Positions 46,130 to 54,525 of a stretch of DNA of 54,525 bases are shown here, piece after piece (position 1 is the stretch's first letter; every line of letters begins with the position of its first letter). Below the pieces are notes generated by a model. That model had not been told where the DNA came from and searched no databases. It worked only from the letters and a program-made list of their open reading frames with translations. The stretch spans positions 1-54,525 of the forward strand of contig JASANZ010002146.1 of the NCBI GenBank assembly GCA_030849805.1. Reading direction: 5' to 3'. The position numbers were made by a program, and so were the translations under genes. Origin of the DNA: Sergeia podlipaevii. Taxonomy: Eukaryota; Euglenozoa; Kinetoplastea; Trypanosomatida; Trypanosomatidae.

Positions 46130-46993
46130 ATGGCTATTCCGCTTGGTCGCTCACTGGGGGGGAGCCCAGTGTACGTGCTACTTCAAATCGCCTATGGCTG
46201 TAGCCTGTTCTTTCTGATTCTCGGTGCTGTTCGTGTTATCATGATCATTGTGCTTGGGCAAGAAGCAATGGCGTCTAGCGAATCACCGCCTCCTTCCAAC
46301 AATAGCAGCAAGACTCCGCTTTCTACATCCGTGGTGGATCAAGTTTCCAATCGAGTTCCACTGAATGTTCCACAGGCGTGTTCTTTCCTTCCACTTGACG
46401 CTCTGTTCTCTTCGCCCGTGCGGGTGCGCGTGTCGAGGAACTTGCTGGACCCTGTACTTATGTATGGCACAGCGGGTCAGTTTCTGTGCATGCATCTGCT
46501 CTCAGCCGCTGTCATGGCGTTTCCTCTCTCAAGGGCGCTGCAGCGGCGCAAGTTCGTGCCAGACTTTGTGCTTACCATCTATGGCGTGTATCTCTTGCTA
46601 GCGGATATTGCCTTGCGCCAGTTTTTCGGCGATGGAACTCTGCGCTGGTGGGGAACTGTGCTTTTCTCGCTAGGGGTCATGTACGCACTAACGTGGTGGC
46701 TATGCGGACGTCGCGAGATGCAGGAAATTATTCTCGGCGGTGATGGTAGTGGGGCCATCTCTGCAGACGGTGGCGGTGGTGCTGGTGCTGAGAGTGTGGA
46801 GATGGTGTGTGTGCGAGAGGATGCGGAGGGCGACGGCACGCAGGACGCTGATAGTCACAGACCGTTTCTTGCGAAATCCGCATCGCCAGCTCCTCCAAAG
46901 CACTTTGAACTTGCAGGCTCATCCACAGAAGTTGCAATGGCGAACGTGACTGCACCCGGCTCTGCGTCCAAGATGAGAAAGAAAGAAAAATGA
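46130..46993 (+). CDS. SYS1: SYS1-like Golgi membrane protein
   Basis: A 287-residue protein with four hydrophobic segments (about 10-40, 113-135, 144-165, 175-197). The order and motifs fit SYS1: an opening helix after a short cytosolic N-terminus; RNLLDPVLMYG ahead of helix 2; RKFVPDFVLTIYGVYLLLAD across helix 3 (human SYS1 has a similar FxLTxYxxHLLL run); and GRREMQEIIL just after helix 4, matching the C(L/M)RREMQEIPL signature of SYS1. In other eukaryotes SYS1 recruits the small GTPase ARFRP1/Arl3 to the trans-Golgi and so golgins to that membrane. Here an acidic, disordered C-terminal tail of about 80 residues and a longer loop between helices 1 and 2 make it nearly twice the human length (156). 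Start ATG 46130. Confidence 0.8.
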   Translation: MAIPLGRSLGGSPVYVLLQIAYGCSLFFLILGAVRVIMIIVLGQEAMASSESPPPSNNSSKTPLSTSVVDQVSNRVPLNVPQACSFLPLDALFSSPVRVRVSRNLLDPVLMYGTAGQFLCMHLLSAAVMAFPLSRALQRRKFVPDFVLTIYGVYLLLADIALRQFFGDGTLRWWGTVLFSLGVMYALTWWLCGRREMQEIILGGDGSGAISADGGGGAGAESVEMVCVREDAEGDGTQDADSHRPFLAKSASPAPPKHFELAGSSTEVAMANVTAPGSASKMRKKEK

Positions 46994-47389
46994 AAAAGAA
47001 AAAGAGGAGTCATAAATGCTTTTCTTCTGACCTGCACAGTATTTTGCTTTCATTTTCTATTTTTGTTTGGCTTTGTGAGAAAGAAAAAAAAAAAATACAG
47101 TTGCTTATTTTTCTTTTATGCGTATTTTTGTCTTCCTATATATTTTTTTTTGTTTTTTTCTCTCTTTTTGTATCCTTTTGGAAACAAACCAATAAATACA
47201 ATACATAAGCTGTGCTATTTGACTTATTGCTAATCAATTCAAATCAGGAGCACATCCACATACTTAGGTGAAGGACGAAATTGCGCAAGGTTTGCACTTT
47301 GGCAAAGTTTCATTTTTCAAAAAAAAAAAAAAAAGAAATAGATTTTTTTTTTTCGTCGCACATACATCACAGGAAAAGAGAAAGGAAAG
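46994..47389 (+). promoter_or_regulatory. Spacer with trans-splice signal for the TM9 gene
   Basis: No gene seen. A and T runs throughout. A T tract (47343-47353) followed by CATCACAG (AG 47371-47372) is the likely acceptor, leaving a leader of about 17 nt. Confidence 0.55.
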
Positions 47390-49381
47390 ATGACATCTCC
47401 CGTGGTAGTCCTAGCCTTGCTGCTCTTGCTGGTGAGCAGCAGCACTTGTCATGTGGGGAACGCGTTTTACATCCCTGGCATGAGTCCACGGTACTACAAA
47501 ACGAATGAAAACGTGAATATGACAGTGAACTCGCTCCGCTCCCACTCAGTGTTCTTTCCTCAGGACTACTATTCCGCCCCCTTCTGCAAGACAGCACAAG
47601 TGCGGAAAGGAAAGGGCAACATCGGATCGACGCTGTGGGGCGACAAAGAGATGGAGTCACTCTACGTCGCAAAGATGGGCGTGAATGAGCACTGCGTTGT
47701 TCTGCCTGAGTGCGATCCGGTGGACAATACGAAAGATGTAAAAGCGAATCTTCGTCGTCTGGAGAAGCTTATCGATCAAAACTACCGCGGTTTCATTAAC
47801 ATTGACAATCTTCCCTTCTTTACTGGAAAGCAAAGCGAAGACAGTGATTGCAGTACTGTCACCGGCAGCAACAACAACAACTATGGCAAGTATGAGTATC
47901 AGCGAGGCTACCCTCTGGGCATCTCAAGTCGCTGCGATAAAAAAAACAAGAACAGTACTGTCTTGTACAATCACATCCACTTTGTCATTACCTACAACAA
48001 GCCTAGTGCGCCGAACACAGATAAAAAAAGTGAAGAAGAGAAGTTTATGGTAGTGGGCCTCAACGGAAGCGTCCTCAGTCGCAACTGGATGAATGTAGAG
48101 AACTGCAAAAACATGACGGACTTTAAATACTTGAAGGGTACAGGACTTCGTCTATACCTGACGGACATCGAGAAGGGCGCAACCGTGTACTGGACGTATA
48201 GTGTGGAATGGGCGTTCGACGAGAGCATTGCGTGGGCTACACGTTGGGATGCCTACTTCCGCACCTCCACCGCCGACTCGGAGTACTCACTTCACATCGT
48301 GTACATTGTCGCAAGCGTTGTTATCATTCTATTTACCTCTTCAGCGGTGTTTGCTCTTTTACTGCGTGCTCTTCATCGGGATTTTAACCGCTACAACGTT
48401 GAGGACGTGGACGATATGCAGGAGGAGACTGGATGGAAACTTATCCACGCCGATGTCTTCCGTCCCCCGGACAGAGCCCATATTATCAGTGTTTTCGTTG
48501 GTAACGGCTACCAGCTCCTGACTATGGTGACGATTGTTTTGATTCTTGCTTTGCTTGGATTTCTCTCGCCGTCACGTCGTGGCGCTCTACTTAGCTGTGT
48601 GCTGCTAGCGGCGGTGTTCACGTCCATTGCGAGCGGCTATGTGTGTGGCCTTTTACTTCGCTACTTTAACTGCAAGGAGTGGAAGCACGTATTTGCGTGC
48701 GGTACCGCCTTCCCTGGGGCTGTCTGTGGTTTGTACTTGATCACAAACATTATGAACGCTGCACATGGCGCGACCACGACTGCTCCCTTCTCTACTATTT
48801 TGACTATTTTTGTGCTGTGGGTGTTCGTGAGCGTTCCTCTCACCGTGCTTGGTGCTTCTTTCGCGTTCCGCCAGGAGCCGATCAGCAACCCCATCCGTGT
48901 GGGCCGTCTCGCACGTGAAATTCCCGTCCAGTCTGAGCTGAACAGCCCAGCCTTCTTGCTTACAATTTCTCCGCTCTTTCCTCTCTGCACCATCTTGCTG
49001 GAGCTTCAGTTTGTGTTGCAGTCTATATGGGAAGGGCAGGTGTACTACGTCTTTGCCTTCCTTTCTATCGCGTGTGTGCTGTGGTTGATAGTGACCTGTC
49101 TAGTTACCGTCTTTCAGCTTTACTACGTCCTCTGCTATGAGAACCACCGGTGGTGGTGGCTGGCGTTTATGATTCCCAGCTGCCTTGGGTTACACATGTT
49201 CCTGTACACTCTCTACTTTATGGCTACCCAGCTTACCGTCTATACCTTTGCATCTGTCATGCTGTACATTATGTACATGGCAGCCTTTTCCTTTGCTTAT
49301 GGTTTAGCTGCCGGCGCGGTTGGATTTACTGCTGGATTCGCATTTGTTCGAGCCATTTATGGCAATATCAAGGTGGATTGA
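47390..49381 (+). CDS. TM9 superfamily protein (nonaspanin/EMP70)
   Basis: A 663-residue protein with a cleavable signal peptide (about residues 1-24), a luminal domain (about 25-295) starting FYIPGMSPRYYKTNENVNM, and nine predicted transmembrane helices from about residue 300 on. The junction VYWTYSVEWAFDESIAWATR, and the loop ending RALHRDFNRYN, are hallmarks of the family. The C-terminus ends YGNIKVD, with the Lys-x-Asp motif that binds COPI and keeps nonaspanins in the Golgi. They act in sorting of membrane proteins with glycine-rich transmembrane segments, in endosomes and Golgi. The usual length is about 600-680 residues, so this copy is complete. ATG 47390 is the first ATG after the acceptor. 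The adjacent SYS1-like gene is also a Golgi protein. Confidence 0.96.
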   Translation: MTSPVVVLALLLLLVSSSTCHVGNAFYIPGMSPRYYKTNENVNMTVNSLRSHSVFFPQDYYSAPFCKTAQVRKGKGNIGSTLWGDKEMESLYVAKMGVNEHCVVLPECDPVDNTKDVKANLRRLEKLIDQNYRGFINIDNLPFFTGKQSEDSDCSTVTGSNNNNYGKYEYQRGYPLGISSRCDKKNKNSTVLYNHIHFVITYNKPSAPNTDKKSEEEKFMVVGLNGSVLSRNWMNVENCKNMTDFKYLKGTGLRLYLTDIEKGATVYWTYSVEWAFDESIAWATRWDAYFRTSTADSEYSLHIVYIVASVVIILFTSSAVFALLLRALHRDFNRYNVEDVDDMQEETGWKLIHADVFRPPDRAHIISVFVGNGYQLLTMVTIVLILALLGFLSPSRRGALLSCVLLAAVFTSIASGYVCGLLLRYFNCKEWKHVFACGTAFPGAVCGLYLITNIMNAAHGATTTAPFSTILTIFVLWVFVSVPLTVLGASFAFRQEPISNPIRVGRLAREIPVQSELNSPAFLLTISPLFPLCTILLELQFVLQSIWEGQVYYVFAFLSIACVLWLIVTCLVTVFQLYYVLCYENHRWWWLAFMIPSCLGLHMFLYTLYFMATQLTVYTFASVMLYIMYMAAFSFAYGLAAGAVGFTAGFAFVRAIYGNIKVD

Positions 49382-50400
49382 TTGGATTGATCAAGGGAGA
49401 GAGGGGGGTGGCGGGGGGCGATGAAAGGTGTGTACGAGAAGGTATGAAAGAAAGAAGGGAGCTCGAGGAAAAGTGGAAAAAGATGAACTACATTTAGTGT
49501 TAGGTTATTTTAACTTTTTTTTTAATTGTATTTTGCTCGCTATCTTCCTCTTTCTGGTATATGTTTTGGAGAAATGGGCTGTTTCTACTTTGTTCCTCTG
49601 GGGGCCACGAGAACCCATAAAAACGGTAGATGAGGAGGTGAGGTGAAGACAAAGATGAGGACAAGAAATGAGCAAAGAAAAATGAAACGCTTTTTTTTTA
49701 GTATTTGCAGTATCGTTGAAATGATGAAAACACCATTACTTCTAATTTTGTGTAATGCGCGCATGTGTGTGTGTATATATATATATTGTTGTGTACGGTG
49801 CATATGCCATGCCGCACACACGTGCATTTACGACTGCTGTTGATGCTAGCGTGTTAGATCCGTGCTTCCTTTCCTCTTCCTTCTCTTGCGTTTGTCATTT
49901 GACCTACTTCTTATCCTCTTTTTAATATATATTCCATTGACTTCTTCTCTTTAGCTTCCTCTATAGGTTCATTTGAAACTGGTCATCTTCGCTTACTCGA
50001 GGATATTGTCCTTTGCTTTCGCTTTCTATTCCAAGTAAATGATTGGCTGAGCCTATCTCTCAAGAGGAAGTTACAAAAAAAAAGGACTCAAGAATAAAAA
50101 GAGAAAGAGAGAAAAATACCTGAAGGAGTAGCAAAAAAAGGAAGAGATTGGCTAAAGGTATCTTTTCATCGTGTGAACATACATTTGCATTTTCTTCATA
50201 GCTTGCTTGCGTCGTGCACTTGCATTTGTGTCTTAAGATATTTTTTTAAAAGTCAGAAGCTACTATTATCATTGTAGCGAAAGCACACACACATATATAG
50301 GGAATAGTCTACACAGACAGAGAAAGAAAAGAAAGTAATATAGGCGAGGTAGGGAAAAGGGGGGAAGACGGTGGAAGAAAAGAGCAAAAAAAAATAGCAA
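49382..50400 (+). promoter_or_regulatory. Spacer with candidate trans-splice signals
   Basis: No gene visible in about 1 kb. Purine-rich patches near 49382-49490 and 50090-50160, T runs, and a GT/TA stretch at about 49764-49786. A pyrimidine-rich stretch (about 50009-50031) with AG 50034-50035 is one acceptor; it would leave a tiny upstream ORF (ATG at 50039, stop three codons later). A later AG at 50200-50201 after a short T/C tract avoids it. Confidence 0.45.
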
Positions 50401-52500
50401 ATGTTTGCCTCGGCGCCGGCGAACAAGACACCACGGCACCAGCCGCGCACAGAAGCGAGCATTTCAGCAAACAATAGAGGTCAGCACAGCAGCGTCATAG
50501 ATGCCAAGAAAAGCAGGAGGTGGTGCTTACTCACCTCAGAGAGTCAACATGGGGATGCGAGCGTGAAGACTAACTCTGAACGCGGTAGAGGCAGAGGGAG
50601 GAGTCGGGGCCGCGTTGCTGGAAACGAAGTTCACACAGTGCGGCGTCTTCCACTAAGTTGTACCACAGGAGGAGGAAGAGGTGGCAGTAGCGCTAGCGTA
50701 ACAACGTGGAGGCAGCGACCAGCCACTGCGCCAACGACGCCAGTACTTTCCCCTGCAATCATCCCAACTGCCAGCGGTATCGCAGCAGCGGCAGCAGAGA
50801 ACTCGTCTGGCTTGAGAAACCGGCGTCGCAGCTCTTGTACAGCCGTGGAAGTGAGCAGTGAAGGGGTGCCACCGCTGCATTCTGTAACCCCCATTCGTGG
50901 TGGAGCTGGTGAGGTGATCATGTCCGCAAACTCACAGCCGTTACACCCCGGCAGCTTTTCATCAATTCCTTCTGCTGCCGCTATGGATGAGGAGCGAGAA
51001 GGATACATTGCGGCCGGAGACGAGGTTCTTCACAAGCCATGGCTTACGGAGAAACCCACAGCTGGCATACTCAAGAAGCGCGTCTCATGTAACAACCAGA
51101 AGCAAGAACAGCAGCAGTCGCTGCAACAGGGGCTGGCGAGGCGTGTGCACTTTGATGAGGAGTTTCTTCGCCGTGGATACCGCAATGGCATTTTTGTTGA
51201 TAACGCAATTGGTCTTGTTAACTTGGAGGGAGTTCTCTATGGTATCTCCGGTCCTCCGCCCCCACAGCCTCGTGTTGCTGCACTGCAGCTGCACCCAGTG
51301 TTTGCCACAAAAGTTGTGCTAGCGCCCCTCTCTGTAAAGGACTTGAACAGCGAGCGGGCTAGCACCTCCCAGTCTACGACAGTCACCTCAATCTCGGTTC
51401 CTGCATCCGCTGCTGCGGATCTCGTCAGTGGAAGTACCCCGCTTGGGCTCCGTCTGGGTGGTCCTAGCGGCGGTGTCACCCGCAACCAGCCTTCCCCAGT
51501 AGCACCTTCTTCTACCACCTCCACCTCCTCTGGTGCGCCTTCTCCCCCGCCCTCTACGCCAGCCCCTGAACTAGTCCTAGCAGCTCCGATCACACTGGAT
51601 AGGGAAAGCACACCGACTGAGAATGGCAGCATGACGCCGCTTTCACTGACGGAACGCAGACTCCTGGAGGCTGTGGTGACTCACAGCGGGGCCTCGCCAC
51701 GCCCTCTGGGCACTGATGGCCGTTCTTTCGCATCCTCCGCAGTGGTGTTGAAGAATAAAGAGATTGGGGCCGCTATCCATGAGAACGCTACAGGCAAACT
51801 ACTGAGCCCAATAGCAATCCCCCCACGCCTGCGACCTCGCTCTTCTTCGCAGTCTTCGCCTGCAGCACCTCCACCTCCACCAGCCCTGGCGGATACGCGG
51901 ACTGCCATGAAGGTCAACAGCACTCAGCCGTCGCCGACCAGTAATAGCAGCAGCAGTAGTAGCTACACGACTGCCCGCAATAAAGCTGACGATGGCACTG
52001 CCACCACGAGGAAATCTTCTCAAACGGCTAAGCAGCAACGGCAAAGGAATCAGCAGCAGCTCGTATTGGTGCCTTTTGGGTCACGAAAAGAAATCCTCAG
52101 CAGTGACGCAGAGGAGAATGAGGACGAGAGGGCAGCTACGACAAACGACTCCTCCCCTCACCTCGGCGAGTGGTCCTTTCAGGACTACGACGATCATGAA
52201 GATGAAGAAGCGATGGAGGTGGATGAAGAAGCAGGACTAAGTGCAAGGAACAGCGGCGTCCTGCACAACCGTTCCAAAATTGTTCACGGTGTGCGCTTGC
52301 AGAGCCCTCCTCGCAGTATTCGAATGCCCTTCAGGGTAGTACGGAGATCTTCGTCCCCTACTGCTGTCAATGAAAAGGATGTCTTGTGGGAGCAGCGGAT
52401 GTCAACGCTGCGTACCATGGTGATCCGTACTCGTGCACCTGGCAGCGGTGGAAGTTCCCACGCAGGCAAGAAGACGTCAACAGCTCCCTCTTCCCCCTAG
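50401..52500 (+). CDS. Hypothetical disordered protein with a candidate PP1-docking motif
   Basis: Not recognised. The 699-residue protein is largely low complexity (Ser, Thr, Pro, Ala, Gln) with no membrane segment or catalytic motif. Notable parts: an Arg/Gly patch near 60-72 (RGRGRGRSRGR); GILKKRVSC near 222-230; an ordered-looking block (about 240-285) beginning ARRVHFDEEFLRRGYRNG, where Arg248-Val-His-Phe251 fits the RVxF motif that docks proteins to phosphatase PP1; a Pro/Ser-rich centre; a Gln-rich stretch near 545-555; a very acidic segment (about 595-615, DYDDHEDEEAMEVDEE); and a basic tail. Together these suggest a phosphoregulated scaffold or PP1 regulator, but this is inference from one short motif. 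ATG 50401 heads a long GC-rich frame and is taken as the start. Confidence 0.78.
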   Translation: MFASAPANKTPRHQPRTEASISANNRGQHSSVIDAKKSRRWCLLTSESQHGDASVKTNSERGRGRGRSRGRVAGNEVHTVRRLPLSCTTGGGRGGSSASVTTWRQRPATAPTTPVLSPAIIPTASGIAAAAAENSSGLRNRRRSSCTAVEVSSEGVPPLHSVTPIRGGAGEVIMSANSQPLHPGSFSSIPSAAAMDEEREGYIAAGDEVLHKPWLTEKPTAGILKKRVSCNNQKQEQQQSLQQGLARRVHFDEEFLRRGYRNGIFVDNAIGLVNLEGVLYGISGPPPPQPRVAALQLHPVFATKVVLAPLSVKDLNSERASTSQSTTVTSISVPASAAADLVSGSTPLGLRLGGPSGGVTRNQPSPVAPSSTTSTSSGAPSPPPSTPAPELVLAAPITLDRESTPTENGSMTPLSLTERRLLEAVVTHSGASPRPLGTDGRSFASSAVVLKNKEIGAAIHENATGKLLSPIAIPPRLRPRSSSQSSPAAPPPPPALADTRTAMKVNSTQPSPTSNSSSSSSYTTARNKADDGTATTRKSSQTAKQQRQRNQQQLVLVPFGSRKEILSSDAEENEDERAATTNDSSPHLGEWSFQDYDDHEDEEAMEVDEEAGLSARNSGVLHNRSKIVHGVRLQSPPRSIRMPFRVVRRSSSPTAVNEKDVLWEQRMSTLRTMVIRTRAPGSGGSSHAGKKTSTAPSSP

Positions 52501-54304
52501 CGTTCAATTGGCTTGTTATTCTTTCCTGTTTTTTTTTTTGTTGTTGTTGATTAGGCCGCACGAGGAACGCTAGAGAGGAGGAGAGATGGAGAAGGCGAGA
52601 CGGAGAAAAGAATATGAAATCGCCGTAGACAAAATGATATGTGCGACGCACACACACACAACAAAATAAAGAGAATCGCATAGTTTGGCTGCTGTTTTGT
52701 ACACGTATATTTGTTTATTCCCCTAATTGAGGCGATCGTTACAGACTAGCGAATTTGCATTTACATTTACATGGAGTCGCCATAATTATCCACTATTTTC
52801 TCTTTGTTTATTATTACTATTGTTTTCTACTATTCCTTGATGTTGCCTCCTTTATTATTTTTCTTGTAGTTTGTAACCATTATTTGTGTCATATGTCGTG
52901 TTTTTATTTATCTTTTTTTTTCCCCCCATCTCGCTTGCTTCTTTTTTTCTCTAAGCAATCTTTTTTATCTTCATTTTTTTTTGTGTGTGTGTATTTGCCC
53001 CGCTATATGAGCCGTCCGAAGAAGAGACAAGGAAAAACCAAAGGCGAAAGGCGAATCACCGATTATCATTGTTGTCAGTATTATTACAATTATAATTGCT
53101 TTGCTGATGTGAGCGGAAGTACTTTTTTTGTTTTTGTTGACGGTCTATTATCTTTATGCAATGCGTGTAGAGCATTTCCTTTTCTCTTTCTTTCTTTCTT
53201 TTTTTTTTTCGTCGATGTTGGCTAAGCAAAAATGCTTTTTAATGTGTTGAGAGCAGCATGATGAATACATATCTTTTCTTCTTTCCCACATCTATCCCGG
53301 TACTTGACCTAACGCACATCTTCTTTTTTTTGTTGAGTAAAAAGTTTTTTTCTATTATATATATATATAAGCGCAAAACATAGCAACACTTATATATATA
53401 TATATATATATATATCTGACTTTTCTGCCTTGCTCTCCTTTTTCTTTTTTGATACCGTCTATGCAGTGCATCGCATATACGCACACAGCGAAGTACTTGC
53501 GAGATAATTGTATACATATATGAATATAATAGTTTAATCTTCACTCTTTCTTGTGCTCACACTACTCGAGTATGAAAACTGCTACAGGTTTATATATATA
53601 TTTCTTTTTTACCTTTTGCTGCTTCATTTTCTTTTGCATATTTGCCAGTGGATCAGGTCAAGGACGTACAAATTTGGTCCATGAGCATTTACGCGCGCAC
53701 ACACACATACAGCTATCATTGTCTCCCCTTTGTTGCTTTCATTATTGGAGGCGTTCTTATGTACGACATATATATAATAAGTTCTCCCTTCTTCTTTTCG
53801 TTTGCTTCCCCCACACCTTTTTTTTTACTATGTTCAGTCATGAGTTTGAGGGATGATTGTTCAGGATCCTTGGCTGGGAAAGGAAGAATATGAAAATCTA
53901 CAATTGCTTTTTTTTAATTATTTTCTTCTTTTTTATGTGTGCGCTTGATTGTGTAACCACCACTCTTGACTGGGCGATATTTCTGCTGATCATATTTAGA
54001 TGTAATTGTGCTTTGTTTTATTGCTTTATTGGAGACAACATGGCTCCACAATCCCCTAGCAAAAAAGGAGAAAAGGTAAACTTACTAACAATGCCCCCTC
54101 TCCTTTGGAATCGTGAGGACACCATCTCATACCATAAATACAACCTCGTTTTTTAAAAAACAATGATGCACGGCTAGTATACCTTGTAATTTTGCATACT
54201 TTTTTTTTCTCTCTCTCTTTTTATTGCTCCTTATACCAGTCCCACTTATTATACAAGAAAGCATACACACACACACACACTGTTCACAGATACAGAAATA
54301 CATA
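52501..54304 (+). promoter_or_regulatory. Long AT-rich spacer with trans-splice signal for the last gene
   Basis: No gene visible in 1.8 kb, the longest spacer in the window. T runs, TA repeats (53356-53369 and 53391-53415) and low-complexity Phe/Tyr/Leu open frames. A strong pyrimidine tract at about 54201-54230 ends in ACCAG (AG 54238-54239), the likely acceptor for the gene starting at 54305; an AC repeat (about 54265-54280) lies in the leader. Confidence 0.55.
53391..53415. repeat. TA dinucleotide microsatellite
   Basis: About 12 TA units in the long spacer, with a shorter TA run at 53356-53369. Confidence 0.88.
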
Positions 54305-54525
54305 ATGCATACCAGCATCCTTGAGGTAAATACTAAGCTGATTGAGCGTCTTGGTGCTCAGCGCGAGGTCGCCATTGGCACCAAAAGAAGAGCAAGGAGC
54401 AGCAGCAGCAGCAGCATTGACAGTATCAGTGGCAGCAGCAGCACTAGTAGTGACAGTAATAGTAGTACTTGCTGCAATAGTGATCCTCTCCATAGCGTCT
54501 TCATGGAACCTGCCACATTTGTGCG
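54305..54525 (+). CDS. 5' end of an unidentified gene (partial)
   Basis: ATG 54305 is the first ATG after a clear polypyrimidine tract and CAG acceptor (54238-54239), and the frame stays open for 73 codons to the window edge. It begins MHTSILEVNTKLIERLGAQR, a plausible helix, then a basic KRRAR patch and a Ser-rich low-complexity stretch, returning to ordinary sequence (DPLHSVFMEPATFV). The composition becomes GC-richer than the spacer at the start codon, as for the other genes. No family can be assigned from this fragment. Confidence 0.7.
   Translation, partial: MHTSILEVNTKLIERLGAQREVAIGTKRRARSSSSSSIDSISGSSSTSSDSNSSTCCNSDPLHSVFMEPATFV

Noticed and set aside
52755..53225. 156-codon hydrophobic frame in the last long spacer
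   Set aside because: Composition is purely T-tract derived (Phe, Tyr, Leu, Ile runs), with no clear splice signal directly upstream.

Overview
The window reads as nuclear DNA of a trypanosomatid (kinetoplastid protist). All recognisable protein genes lie on the + strand, none needs an intron, and they sit head-to-tail as in a polycistronic transcription unit. AT-rich spacers of about 0.4-1.8 kb separate them, full of homopolymer T tracts and dinucleotide repeats. Most genes are preceded by a polypyrimidine tract and an AG, the usual signal for spliced-leader trans-splicing. TAA, TAG and TGA all end genes, so the code looks standard. I see no strand switch, tRNA, rRNA, CRISPR array or transposon. 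The genus cannot be fixed from this; the AT-rich spacers and low-complexity coding inserts do not look like high-GC Leishmania.

Layout. 1-75: tail of an unidentified gene. 1611-4673: MSH5-type MutS homologue (meiotic recombination). 5446-6024: small membrane/coiled-coil protein. 7255-10776: very large MORN-repeat protein. 11649-19934: tandem array of double-hotdog acyl-CoA thioesterases, four intact copies with a decayed fifth between the first and second. 20626-21423: unidentified protein. 22474-23367: thioredoxin-like protein with an inserted low-complexity segment. 24550-29715: membrane-anchored subtilisin with EGF-like and CUB-like regions. 30287-31414: stand-alone MacB/LolD-type ABC ATPase. 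32150-35245: multi-spanning RING-CH (Doa10/MARCH6-like) ubiquitin ligase. 35802-42194: 2130-residue protein with repeated dsRBD-like modules and a C-terminus resembling the HA2/OB end of DEAH/RHA helicases, but no helicase core. 42894-45641: polycystin-like channel. 46130-46993: SYS1-like Golgi protein. 47390-49381: TM9/nonaspanin. 50401-52500: disordered protein with a candidate PP1-docking motif. 54305-end: start of a further gene.

Starts were placed at the first in-frame ATG downstream of the likely splice acceptor. Several long open frames extend upstream of that ATG only through non-ATG codons in the leader. Neighbours are mostly functionally unrelated, as is normal in trypanosomatid units. 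The thioesterase array is the exception: it arose by local duplication and has lost at least one copy to mutation. Two adjacent genes (SYS1-like, TM9) both belong to Golgi/endosomal membrane traffic.

The most interesting object is the 35802-42194 protein, apparently the shell of an RNA-editing-helicase (KREH2)-type protein without its motor. Next are the thioesterase array with its pseudogene and the thioredoxin-like protein whose fold is split by roughly 100 extra residues.
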